64,000 bases of DNA. It comes from Agromyces subbeticus DSM 16689. GTDB lineage: Bacteria > Actinomycetota > Actinomycetes > Actinomycetales > Microbacteriaceae. A model generated the notes under the pieces. It saw nothing but the letters and a program-made list of their open reading frames with translations. It was not told the origin of the DNA and ran no database searches. Shown piece by piece: positions 36,412-45,462 of this stretch. Numbering within the stretch: position 1 is the stretch's first letter; each line of letters begins with the position of its first letter. The stretch is from contig NZ_ATXG01000002.1 in assembly GCF_000421565.1 (NCBI RefSeq), forward strand, positions 434,001 through 498,000, read 5' to 3'. The position numbers were made by a program, and so were the translations under genes.

Positions 36412-37737
36412 ATGGCCCCGTCTCTCCCCGACATCACCCCTGCCGCCGAGCTCGACGAGACGGCGACCGTCGCACGGGACCTCATCCGCTTCGACACCTC
36501 GAACTACGGTGGCGGCACGGCCAACGGCGAACGCGAGGCCGCCGAATACGTCGAGGCGCGACTCGCAGCACTCGGGCTCGCGCCGCAGCTCTTCGAGCCC
36601 GAACCACGGCGCACGAGCGTCGTCGCGCGCGTGCCCGGCCGCGACTCCTCCAAGCCCGCGCTCGTCGTGCACGGACACCTCGACGTGGTGCCAGCAGACG
36701 CCCGCAACTGGAGCGTCGATCCGTTCGCCGGCGAGGTGCGCGACGGCATGCTCTGGGGCCGCGGCGCCGTCGACATGAAAGACATGGACGCGATGATGCT
36801 GACCGCCCTCGGCGACATCATCGGTTCGGGCTCCCAACCGGCACGCGACCTCGTCGTGGCCTTCTTCGCCGACGAGGAGGCCGGCGGCGGCCTCGGCTCC
36901 GGATGGCTCGTCGATCACCACCCCGAGCTCTTCGCAGGGGCGACCGAAGCGATCAGCGAAGTCGGCGGCTACTCCATCACGGTCGGCGGTCGTCGCGCCT
37001 ACCTGCTGCAGACCGGCGAGAAGTCGCTGCTCTGGATCAGGCTCGTCGCACGGGGGGTGGCCGCGCACGGTTCCCGGCTCATACGCGACAACGCGATCAC
37101 GAAGCTCGCCGAGGCGGTGGCGACCCTCGGGCGCACCGAGTGGCCGATCCGCCTCACCGACACCACCCGCGAGCTGCTCGGCGAGATCGCGGGCGTGCTC
37201 GGCGTCGACCCCGAGCAGGTCTCGCCCGACGAGCTGGCCCTCGCCACCGGCTCGGCCTCGGGGTTCATCACCGCCACCCTGCGCACGACGTCGAACCCCA
37301 CCCTGCTGACCGCGGGCTACAAGCACAACGTCATCCCCGACCGGGCCGAGGCGCTCATCGACATCCGCACGCTGCCCGGCGAAGAGGACGCCGTTCTCGC
37401 CGAGGTGAAGGCGCTCATCGGCGACGACGTCGACATCGAGATCGTGCACCGCGACGTCGGGCTCGAGTCGGCGACATCCGGCACCCTGGTCGATGCGGTC
37501 AAGCGTTCGCTCGAAGTGCACGATCCCGGTGTGCCGGTCTTCCCCTACCTGCTCTCGGGCGGCACCGACAACAAGGCGCTCAGCAGGCTCGGCATCGCCG
37601 GCTACGGCTTCGCCCCGCTGAAACTGCCAGAGGGCTTGGACTTCCCGGCGATGTTCCACGGGGTGGACGAACGGGTGCCGCTGGACGCATTAGTCTTCGG
37701 GAGGCAGGTCCTCCGCGACCTCCTCCTCGACTACTGA
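36412..37737 (+). CDS. M20 family metallopeptidase
   Basis: 441 residues. Metal ligands are H89 and D91 in HGHLDVVP, D121 in GRGAVDMKD and E155/E156 in ADEEAGGG. The dimerisation domain follows, then SGGTDNKAL and FHGVDERV with the last His. It is close to the ArgE/DapE/CPG2 group and to actinobacterial M20/M25/M40 dipeptidases. The substrate is not determined. It is divergent from tRNA-Leu. Confidence 0.88.
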   Translation: MAPSLPDITPAAELDETATVARDLIRFDTSNYGGGTANGEREAAEYVEARLAALGLAPQLFEPEPRRTSVVARVPGRDSSKPALVVHGHLDVVPADARNWSVDPFAGEVRDGMLWGRGAVDMKDMDAMMLTALGDIIGSGSQPARDLVVAFFADEEAGGGLGSGWLVDHHPELFAGATEAISEVGGYSITVGGRRAYLLQTGEKSLLWIRLVARGVAAHGSRLIRDNAITKLAEAVATLGRTEWPIRLTDTTRELLGEIAGVLGVDPEQVSPDELALATGSASGFITATLRTTSNPTLLTAGYKHNVIPDRAEALIDIRTLPGEEDAVLAEVKALIGDDVDIEIVHRDVGLESATSGTLVDAVKRSLEVHDPGVPVFPYLLSGGTDNKALSRLGIAGYGFAPLKLPEGLDFPAMFHGVDERVPLDALVFGRQVLRDLLLDY

Positions 37738-37777
37738 CCGAACCCATTCCTCCGACTTCCGCGGAGGCGGAAGGCGG

Positions 37778-38605
<828 letters not shown>

Positions 38606-38648
38606 GCCCGCGTGAGCGGCCCGGCGAACGGACCGGGTGAGCGTTGCG

Positions 38649-39554
38649 TCAGGGCGTCGGGCGCCCGTCGGCACGTCCCTCGGGGCCGTCGCCGCGCCGG
38701 CGCAGGTACCGCTCGAACTCCTGCGCTATCGCCTCGCCACTCGCCTCTGGAGCATCCACCGCGTCGCGTGCCTGCTCGAGCTGCGTGATGTAGCCCGCCA
38801 TCTCGTCGTCGTCGGAGGCGAGGGCGTCGACGCCGGCCTCCCAGGCCTTTGCATCGATCTCGAGCGTGCCGCGGGGGATCGAGAGGCCGGTGAGCTCTTC
38901 GACCTTGCCGAGCAGCGCGAGCACGGCCTTGGGCGAGGGCGCGTTGTGCACGTAGTGCGGCACCGAGGCCCAGAGCGACACCGTGGGGATGCCCACTCGC
39001 TCGGCCTGATCGGCGATGACGCTGAGGATTCCGACCGGCCCCTCGTAGCTCGAACGCTCGACGCCGAGCGCCGAACGCACCTCGGGGTTCTCGCTCGAGG
39101 CGAAGACCGAGAGCGGCCGGGTGTGCGGCGCATCGGCGAGCATCGCGCCGAGCAGCACGATGCCCTCGATGTCGGCGGCGAGGGCGGCATCGATGAGCTC
39201 GGCGGCGAACCCTTTCCAGCTGCGGGCCGGCTCAGCGCCGATCAGCACGTGCAGCGTGTCGGCGCCCGGGCCTGTGACCCGCTCGTCGTCGTCGACGTCG
39301 GCTTCGCCGCCGGGACCCATGATCGCCGCACCCGGCCACTCGAGCCTGCGGGTGCCGTCATCGCCGACCACGATCGTCGGCCTGGTGAACTGGTAGTCGA
39401 AGTAGAGCTCGGGATCGACCGCTGCGACCTCGACGAGGCCGAGGCGCTCGACGAGCAGCTTCGCTGCCCCGGTCGCCGCCTCTCCGGCGTCGTTCCATCC
39501 CTCGAATGCGACGACGAGCAGCCTTCCGCCCTCGAAACCGGCCGGCTGATTCAC
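38649..39554 (-). CDS. PAC2 family protein
   Basis: 301 residues matching the PAC2 (proteasome assembly chaperone 2-like) family of actinobacteria: LLVVAFEGWNDAGEAATGA at the start, VLIGAEPARSWKGFAAEL, VLLGAMLADAPHTRP and VSLWASVPHYVHNAPSP. The C-terminus is acidic and coiled. The function is unknown, and a link with the bacterial proteasome is suggested only by homology. ATG 39554 is preferred. Convergent with uppP and divergent from the HAD gene. Confidence 0.87.
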   Translation of the reverse strand: MNQPAGFEGGRLLVVAFEGWNDAGEAATGAAKLLVERLGLVEVAAVDPELYFDYQFTRPTIVVGDDGTRRLEWPGAAIMGPGGEADVDDDERVTGPGADTLHVLIGAEPARSWKGFAAELIDAALAADIEGIVLLGAMLADAPHTRPLSVFASSENPEVRSALGVERSSYEGPVGILSVIADQAERVGIPTVSLWASVPHYVHNAPSPKAVLALLGKVEELTGLSIPRGTLEIDAKAWEAGVDALASDDDEMAGYITQLEQARDAVDAPEASGEAIAQEFERYLRRRGDGPEGRADGRPTP

Positions 39555-39615
39555 TCCTGGTGCCCCGCTTCCCGCCCCGGATCTCCGGGTTCACCTCCAC
39601 AATAGGCCGTGCCCG

Positions 39616-39621
39616 TAGACT
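39616..39621 (+). promoter_or_regulatory. -10 element of the HAD gene, leaderless type
   Basis: TAGACT ends 8 nt before GTG 39630. Confidence 0.5.
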
Positions 39622-39629
39622 TGCCGGTT

Positions 39630-40304
39630 GTGACCACTCGCCTCCCCGCCGCAGTCCTCTGGGACATGGACGGCACCCTCGTCGACACCGAACGCTACTG
39701 GATGGCTGCCGAAGAGGAGCTCATCGAGTCCTTCGGCGGCTCCTGGACCCATGAAGACGCGCTCGAGCTCGTCGGCAGCGGACTCTGGGAAGGGGCGGCC
39801 TTCTTCCAGGCCAAGGGAGTGGATCTCGATCTCGACACGATCGTGCAGCGCCTGACCGAGCGGGTGCGCGAGCAGCTTCGCGAGCACGGCGTTCCGTGGC
39901 GGCCCGGTGCCCGCGAGCTGCTGCTGGCGCTTCGCGAGGCATCCGTGCCCACCGCGCTCGTGACCATGTCGTTGCGCTCGATGGCCGACGACGTCGTCTC
40001 GGCGATTCCGTTCGAGGCGTTCGACGTGATCGTGACGGGCGACAGCGTCGAGAACGCGAAGCCCCACCCCGAGCCGTACCTCTTGGCCGCGGCCCTGCTC
40101 GACGTCGACATCGCCGAGTGCGTGGCGATCGAGGACTCGCCCCCCGGACTCGCCTCGGCCTTCGCGTCGGGTGCGGTCACGATCGCGGTGCCCAACATCC
40201 TCGCGCTCGACGACGAGCCGTCCAGCGCGCACTGGCCGACCCTCGACGGCGCGACCGTCGCAGATGTCGCCGCGCTGCTCAACGAGCGCGAGGCTACGGC
40301 ATGA
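39630..40304 (+). CDS. HAD family hydrolase (beta-phosphoglucomutase-like)
   Basis: 224 residues. Motif I is D12-M-D14-GTLVDTE, motif II a Thr/Ser near VTMSLRS, motif III Lys in NAKPHPEPYL and motif IV IEDSPPG. The helical cap after motif I is the C1 type of PGMB-like phosphatases. GTG at 39630 was taken over GTG 39609 because a TAGACT lies between them. The stop overlaps the trmI start by ATGA, so the two are coupled. Confidence 0.87.
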   Translation: MTTRLPAAVLWDMDGTLVDTERYWMAAEEELIESFGGSWTHEDALELVGSGLWEGAAFFQAKGVDLDLDTIVQRLTERVREQLREHGVPWRPGARELLLALREASVPTALVTMSLRSMADDVVSAIPFEAFDVIVTGDSVENAKPHPEPYLLAAALLDVDIAECVAIEDSPPGLASAFASGAVTIAVPNILALDDEPSSAHWPTLDGATVADVAALLNEREATA

Positions 40305-41311
40305 GCGCGAGCCGTGGAGAGCAGAGCGGCCCGTTCCGGGTCGGCGACCGAGTGCAGCTGACCGGACCCAAGGGCCGCCTGCACACGATCACCCTGCAGC
40401 CGGGCGAGCACTTCCACTCGCACAAGGGCCTGATCGCCCACGATGATCTCATCGGACTGCCCGACGGCTCGGTCGTGGCCAACCAGGTGGGCATCGAGTA
40501 CCTCGCGCTGCGCCCCCTGCTCACCGACTTCGTGATGTCGATGCCGCGCGGTGCCGCGATCGTCTACCCGAAGGACGCCGCCCAGATCCTCGCGCAGGCC
40601 GACATCTTCCCGGGTGCCCGGGTCGTCGAGGCGGGCGTCGGCTCAGGGGCGCTCTCGTTGTGGCTTCTCAGGGCCATCGGAGCTGCAGGCCACCTCTTCT
40701 CCTTCGAGCGACGTGACGACTTCGCGAGCGTCGCCCGGGGCAACGTGGCGACCTTCCATGGTGCAGATCCCGAGAACTGGTCGATCACACTCGGCGATCT
40801 CGCCGAGGTGCTGCCCGATACCGTCGAGGCGGCTTCGGTCGACCGCGTCGTGCTCGACATGCTGGCGCCCTGGGAATGCCTCGAGTCCGTCTCGGCAGCG
40901 CTCAAGCCCGGCGGCGTGCTGCTCTGCTACATCGCGACCGCGACGCAGCTCTCCCGGGTCGCCGAGGCGATCAGGGCCACGGGGGAGTACACCGAACCGC
41001 AGTCGTCCGAGACGATGGTGCGCGGCTGGCACGTGCAGGGCCTCGCCGTGCGCCCCGACCACCGCATGATCGCGCACACCGGTTTTCTGATCACTGCGCG
41101 TCGACTCGCCCCGAACACCGTGCTGCCCGAACTGAAGCGTCGCCCCTCGAAGACCGAGTTCAGCGACGAAGACGTCGAAGCCTGGACGCCGGGCGCGCTC
41201 GGCGAGCGTTCCGTCAGCGACAAGAGCCTGCGCAAGCGAGTCAGGCAGGCGGATGCCGCGGCCACACGGTCGCGCGCCGACGACACCGAACCGGCCGACC
41301 CAGCCGGGTAG
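40301..41311 (+). CDS. trmI: tRNA (adenine-N1)-methyltransferase TrmI
   Basis: 336 residues. The N-terminal beta domain is RVQLTGPKGRLHTI; the AdoMet motif I is EAGVGSGALSLWL (110-122), with LDMLAPWECL and VRGWHVQGLAVRPDHRM later. This is the actinobacterial TrmI (m1A58) family, which methylates A58 in the T-loop and forms a tetramer. In many actinobacteria it lies near proteasome genes, and PafB/PafC follow about 1 kb downstream here. A disordered, charged C-terminal tail is present. Confidence 0.92.
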   Translation: MSASRGEQSGPFRVGDRVQLTGPKGRLHTITLQPGEHFHSHKGLIAHDDLIGLPDGSVVANQVGIEYLALRPLLTDFVMSMPRGAAIVYPKDAAQILAQADIFPGARVVEAGVGSGALSLWLLRAIGAAGHLFSFERRDDFASVARGNVATFHGADPENWSITLGDLAEVLPDTVEAASVDRVVLDMLAPWECLESVSAALKPGGVLLCYIATATQLSRVAEAIRATGEYTEPQSSETMVRGWHVQGLAVRPDHRMIAHTGFLITARRLAPNTVLPELKRRPSKTEFSDEDVEAWTPGALGERSVSDKSLRKRVRQADAAATRSRADDTEPADPAG

Positions 41312-41354
41312 GCTTTCAACGCCCCTCACCGATCACCCCAAGAATCGAGGATCA

Positions 41355-42296
41355 GTGCGCTCGTCATTCGCGCTCATCGCCACGGCCGGCATCATCGCCC
41401 TGACCCTGTCGGGCTGCGCTTCGGCGCCTGCCCCTGAGGCGTCGACCGGAGACTCCTCCGACGCGATCACGGTGACCGGGGAGTTCGGCAAGAAGCCGAA
41501 GATCGAGTTCCCGGCGCCGCTGGCGCCAGAAGAGACGCAGTGCACCGAGGTCATCGCCGGCGACGGCGAGCGGCTCGTCGACGGCCAGCAGGCGCTCGTC
41601 GGGCTCGCGGTGTTCAACGGTGCCACCGGTGAAGAGCTGCAGGTGACGGGCTTCGGCGACGAAGACCCCGTGCCGCTCACCGTATCGAAGTCGACCCTCC
41701 CGGGGCTCAGCAAGGGGCTCACGTGCGGCTCCGTCGGCTCACGGGTGAGCCTCGTGGTGCCCGAGAAAGACGGATTCGGCCCCGACGGCAACGAGCAGCT
41801 CGGCATCACTCCCGGCGACAGCCTCGTGTTCGTGCTCGACATCCGGCGCGCATTCATGCCGCGTGCCGACGGCGCCGTGCGCCTGACTCGCGACGGGTTC
41901 CCCGCGGTGGTGCTCGCCCCCGACGGTCGACCGGGCATCACAGTGCCGAAGGCCGACCCGTTCGAGACCGTCGAGATCGAGACGCTGAAAGAGGGCTCGG
42001 GCGAGGTCGTCGAGTCGGGCGCCACCGTCGTGCTGCACTACACGGGAGTCACCTGGGCCGAGGGCACGGTGTTCGACTCGAGCTGGGAGAAGGGCGCACC
42101 GGCCAACATGGTCGTCGCCGAGGGCGAAGGCAGCCAGGTCATCCCCGGCTTCGCCGAGGCGATCATCGGCCAGAAGGTCGGCTCGCAGGTCGCGGTGGTC
42201 ATTCCGCCGAGCGAAGGCTACGGCGACCAGGCGAGCGAGAAGATCCCCGCGAACTCGACCCTGTTCTTCGTGATCGACATCCTCGGCGTGATCTGA
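41355..42296 (+). CDS. FKBP-type peptidyl-prolyl isomerase lipoprotein
   Basis: 313 residues. The signal peptide ends in the lipobox L-S-G-C21, so it is acylated and anchored to the outer face of the membrane. Two FKBP-like domains follow: a degenerate one at about 60-170, and one at about 195-313 with VVLHYTGVTWAEGTVFDSSW and VIPGFAEAIIGQKVGS, which keeps family residues. It helps fold exported proteins. GTG at 41355 has gagg in front. Lnt, encoded at 47.9 kb, would complete its lipidation. Confidence 0.9.
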   Translation: MRSSFALIATAGIIALTLSGCASAPAPEASTGDSSDAITVTGEFGKKPKIEFPAPLAPEETQCTEVIAGDGERLVDGQQALVGLAVFNGATGEELQVTGFGDEDPVPLTVSKSTLPGLSKGLTCGSVGSRVSLVVPEKDGFGPDGNEQLGITPGDSLVFVLDIRRAFMPRADGAVRLTRDGFPAVVLAPDGRPGITVPKADPFETVEIETLKEGSGEVVESGATVVLHYTGVTWAEGTVFDSSWEKGAPANMVVAEGEGSQVIPGFAEAIIGQKVGSQVAVVIPPSEGYGDQASEKIPANSTLFFVIDILGVI

Positions 42297-42333
42297 GCCG
42301 CTCCGAGCGGCCGTCGCCGTCGCCGCGGTTCAG

Positions 42334-42339
42334 TAAGAT
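42334..42339 (+). promoter_or_regulatory. -10 element of pafB, leaderless type
   Basis: TAAGAT ends 7 nt before GTG 42347; the best match to TATAAT among the leaderless set. Confidence 0.55.
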
Positions 42340-42346
42340 CGCACCT

Positions 42347-43375
42347 GTGGCAAGCGGTGAAGAGGTCAAGAGCGAAGCGAAGATCCCCGTCGAGGATCGC
42401 CTCTTCAGCCTCGTGCTCGCGTTGCTCGCAACCGAGACGGGGCTGCTGAAGTCCGAGATCCTGTCGACCGTGCGCGGCTACGCCGAGCGCTTCGATTCCG
42501 GCGGCCAGAACGCGAACCTCGAGCGTCAGTTCGAGCGTGACAAAGATGACATCCGCGAACTCGGCATCCCGCTCGAGACCGTCGAGTCGCCCGACCGGCC
42601 CGGCGACAACCAGGCGCTGCGCTATCGCATCCCCAAGGGCCAGTACGACCTTCCCGACGAAGTGCGCTTCACGCCAGACGAGCTCGCGCTGCTCGGCCTC
42701 GCGGCCGAGGTGTGGCGCGAGGCATCACTCTCGGCCGATTCGCAGCGCGCCCTCACGAAGCTCCGCTCGCTCGGCATCGAACCGCGCGAGCCGGTCATCG
42801 GCTACGCGCCGCGGCTTCGGGTTCGAGACCCCGCCTTCGAGCCGCTCCGGCAGGCGCTCGATCGTCGTCAGACGGTGCGATTCCGTTACTTCAAGCCCGG
42901 CGAGGCCGAACCGCGACTTCGCACCGCAGACCCCCTCGCGGTCGTGCTGCACGACGGCCGCTGGCATCTGCACGCCTACGACCACGACGCGCGCGGGTCG
43001 CGTACCTTCCTCTTGTCACGCATCATCGGCGAGGTCACCCCCGTGCCGGGTTCGAGCTTCGAGGCGCCGCCGCTCGGCGTGCAAGACCGCATCATCGCCG
43101 AACTGCACGAGCTGCGGCTGAGCAATGTCGCCGACCTCGCGGTCACGGCCGGCAGCGACGCCGAGGTACGGCTCGGCAAGCGCGCGATCGAAGGTGACGA
43201 AGACGCCGGAGTCATCCGCCTGCACTACACCGATGCCGCGGTGTTCGCCGACGAGCTCGCCGCCTACGGGCCTGAGGTGCGAGTGCTCACGCCGGCAACG
43301 CTGCAGACCGCGGTGCGCGACCGGCTGCGGGCCGTGGCGGCCGCTCATCGCGAACCGAGTGGAGGGCAGCAATGA
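42347..43375 (+). CDS. pafB: PafB, WYL-domain transcription factor
   Basis: 342 residues. An N-terminal winged helix (about 15-75) reads RLFSLVLALLATETGLLKSE and has ANLERQFERDKDDIRELG. The WYL domain follows with VRFRYF...LRTADPLAV and WHLHAYDHDARGSRTFLLSRI, then a WCX C-terminal part. With PafC it forms the activator of LexA-independent DNA-damage genes in actinobacteria, a single-stranded-DNA-sensing pair. Its stop overlaps pafC by ATGA. Confidence 0.93.
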   Translation: MASGEEVKSEAKIPVEDRLFSLVLALLATETGLLKSEILSTVRGYAERFDSGGQNANLERQFERDKDDIRELGIPLETVESPDRPGDNQALRYRIPKGQYDLPDEVRFTPDELALLGLAAEVWREASLSADSQRALTKLRSLGIEPREPVIGYAPRLRVRDPAFEPLRQALDRRQTVRFRYFKPGEAEPRLRTADPLAVVLHDGRWHLHAYDHDARGSRTFLLSRIIGEVTPVPGSSFEAPPLGVQDRIIAELHELRLSNVADLAVTAGSDAEVRLGKRAIEGDEDAGVIRLHYTDAAVFADELAAYGPEVRVLTPATLQTAVRDRLRAVAAAHREPSGGQQ

Positions 43376-44394
43376 TGGTCAAGCGTTCCAAGCCGCTGAA
43401 GGCTCCCGACAAGCTCGTCTTCCTGCTCTCGTTCGTGCCGTACCTTCTCGAGCAGCGCGTCGTCGATGTCGCAGAGGCGGCGGCGCACTTCGCCATGACC
43501 GAAGACGAGATCCGGCACGCCGTGCGGCTCATCGCGACCTCGGGACTGCCCGGTGAGACCGGCACATACCAGCCCAACGACCTCTTCGATATCGACTGGG
43601 ACGCCTTCGAAGACGAAGACGTGATCGTCATCGTGCATCACGTCGCGATCGATGACGCCCCGAGGCTGTCGGCTCGCGAGGCGGCCGCGCTCATCGCCGG
43701 CCTGCAGTACCTCTCAGCCTCGCCCGAGAACGCCGGACGGGCATCGCTCGCGTCGCTCATGGCGAAGCTCACGGCCGGAGCCTCTGCGGCGCCGAGCCGG
43801 CTGGCGGTCGCCGAGTCCGAAGCGGATGCCTCACTGGCCGTCATCCGCGAGGCGGTGACGGGTGGTCGGCAGCTCGAGTTCGAATATCGCAACGCGCTCG
43901 GCGTCGCCGGTCGCCGCCGCGTCGATCCGCTGCGGATCCTGTCGCAAGACGCCGACTGGTACCTGCAGGCCTATTGCCACACGCGCGAAGACGTGCGCAA
44001 CTTCCGGGTCGACCGCATGAGCGAGTTGCTCGTCTCCGAGGCCCCGATCGGCGACCATTCCGATCGCGTCGTGCCCGACACCCTCTTCCAGAGCTCCGAC
44101 TCCGATCTCGACGTCGTCGTCGACGTCTCGCCTGCGGCGTTGCCGCTGCTCGCCGACTACCTCGCCGACTCCCGCAGCGAGACGGTCGGCGATCGACTAC
44201 GCGTCACGCTGCGTCTCGCGCACGTGCACGGGCTCAAGCGACTGATCGCCGGACTTCCGGGCCTCGTGACCGTGGTCGCTCCGGCCGAGGCACGGGCTGT
44301 CGTCGCCGAGTGGGCAGCGGCGGGTCTCGCGGGCTACGCTGATCCCGAAACATCCGATGTCGGACCGAACCGCGCCGACACCGACGGCAGGTAG
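43372..44394 (+). CDS. pafC: PafC, WYL-domain transcription factor
   Basis: 340 residues. Winged helix at about 10-60 (FLLSFVPYLLEQRVVDVAEAA), a WYL domain with LEFEYRNALGVAGRRRVDP and DWYLQAYCHTREDVRNFRVDRM, and a WCX tail. It heterodimerises with PafB. ATG 43372 overlaps the pafB stop, preceded by ggaggg; a second ATG follows directly. The tatA -10 element overlaps its stop codon. Confidence 0.93.
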   Translation: MMVKRSKPLKAPDKLVFLLSFVPYLLEQRVVDVAEAAAHFAMTEDEIRHAVRLIATSGLPGETGTYQPNDLFDIDWDAFEDEDVIVIVHHVAIDDAPRLSAREAAALIAGLQYLSASPENAGRASLASLMAKLTAGASAAPSRLAVAESEADASLAVIREAVTGGRQLEFEYRNALGVAGRRRVDPLRILSQDADWYLQAYCHTREDVRNFRVDRMSELLVSEAPIGDHSDRVVPDTLFQSSDSDLDVVVDVSPAALPLLADYLADSRSETVGDRLRVTLRLAHVHGLKRLIAGLPGLVTVVAPAEARAVVAEWAAAGLAGYADPETSDVGPNRADTDGR

Positions 44395-44397
44395 ACT
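44392..44397 (+). promoter_or_regulatory. tatA -10 element
   Basis: TAGACT overlaps the pafC TAG stop and would give a leader of about 28 nt before tatA. Confidence 0.45.
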
Positions 44398-44431
44398 GTC
44401 GTCACCCTCATCGACGAACGGACGAACCCCC

Positions 44432-44650
44432 ATGTGGCAAGGCTTCACCGGTTGGCACGCGCTGATCATCCTCGTGGTCATCCTGTTGCTCTTCGGAGCT
44501 CCCAAGCTTCCCGCTCTTGCTCGGAGCCTCGGCCAGTCGATGAAGATCCTCAAGACCGAGGTGCGTTCCGACAAGACCGACCCCGACGCTCCGGCGGCTG
44601 GCGATGAGACGCCGAAGGCCGACGCTCCGGATTCCGGCAAGAAGTCCTGA
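44432..44650 (+). CDS. tatA: Sec-independent translocase subunit TatA
   Basis: 72 residues with the TatA layout: one transmembrane helix (8-22), the FG hinge (21-22), an amphipathic helix (about 25-42, KLPALARSLGQSMKILKTE) and an acidic/Lys tail. It oligomerises to form the pore for folded twin-arginine substrates. ATG 44432 was chosen over longer frames because the helix begins at once. tatC starts 5 bp after its stop; no tatB is present here. Confidence 0.93.
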   Translation: MWQGFTGWHALIILVVILLLFGAPKLPALARSLGQSMKILKTEVRSDKTDPDAPAAGDETPKADAPDSGKKS

Positions 44651-44655
44651 CTCCG

Positions 44656-45453
44656 GTGACCGCGGTGAAAGATCGCGGTGAGAAGGACCGCGAGAAGCGG
44701 ATGTCGCTCGGTCAGCATCTGATCGAGCTCCGCAAGCGCCTCTTCATCTCGGCGATCGCGATCGTGGTCGGTGCCGGCCTCGGCTGGTGGCTCACCAACG
44801 CGTTCGTCTGGCAGGCGATTCAAGAGCCCGTGCAGCGGGTGGCTGAAGCGCAGGGCTCCGATACGGCGATCGTGTTCCCGACGATCTCGAGCGGGTTCGA
44901 CCTGATGCTCCAGATCGCGTTCACGATCGGGCTCGTGGTCTCCAGCCCCGTGTGGCTGTACCAGGTCTTCGCGTTCCTGGTGCCCGGGCTGAATCAGCGC
45001 GAGCGTCGCTTCACGCTGGTGTTCTTCGTGACCGCGATCCCGTTGTTCTTCGCGGGGTGCGCAGCAGGCTGGTTCGTGCTGCCGAACATCGTGAAACTGA
45101 TGACGGGATTCGTGCCAGAGGGGGCGCTGTCGTTCCTCACCGCGAAGGAGTACATCGACTTCGTGTTGAAGCTCGTCGTCGCGATCGGCGTCGCCTTCGT
45201 CGTGCCGGTGTTCATCGTGCTCCTGAACTTCGCCGGCGTGATCAGCGCGGCCTCGATCATCAAGTCGTGGCGCATCGCGATCCTCGTCATTGTCTTGTTC
45301 ACGGCGATCGCGACGCCGTCGGCCGACGTCATCTCGATGTTCATGCTCGCGATCCCCATGATCGTGCTCTATTTCGCAGCATGGTTCGTCGCACACCTGC
45401 ATGATCGCCGTGTCGCGCGCCGCAACCTCCTCGAATTCGGAGAGCCTGTCTAG
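44656..45453 (+). CDS. tatC: Sec-independent translocase subunit TatC
   Basis: 265 residues, six transmembrane helices. The N-terminal MSLGQHLIELRKRLF is the TatC signature; VSSPVWLYQVFAFLVPGLNQRERR and the ATPSADVISMFMLAIPMIVLYF segment are also characteristic. It binds the twin-arginine signal peptide. GTG 44656 lies 5 bp after tatA. Confidence 0.95.
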   Translation: MTAVKDRGEKDREKRMSLGQHLIELRKRLFISAIAIVVGAGLGWWLTNAFVWQAIQEPVQRVAEAQGSDTAIVFPTISSGFDLMLQIAFTIGLVVSSPVWLYQVFAFLVPGLNQRERRFTLVFFVTAIPLFFAGCAAGWFVLPNIVKLMTGFVPEGALSFLTAKEYIDFVLKLVVAIGVAFVVPVFIVLLNFAGVISAASIIKSWRIAILVIVLFTAIATPSADVISMFMLAIPMIVLYFAAWFVAHLHDRRVARRNLLEFGEPV

Positions 45454-45456
45454 GCT
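45451..45456 (+). promoter_or_regulatory. -10 element of helY, leaderless type
   Basis: TAGGCT overlaps the tatC stop and ends 6 nt before GTG 45463; ggagggg fills the gap, so a ribosome site for ATG 45466 is an alternative. Confidence 0.4.
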
Positions 45457-45462
45457 GGAGGG

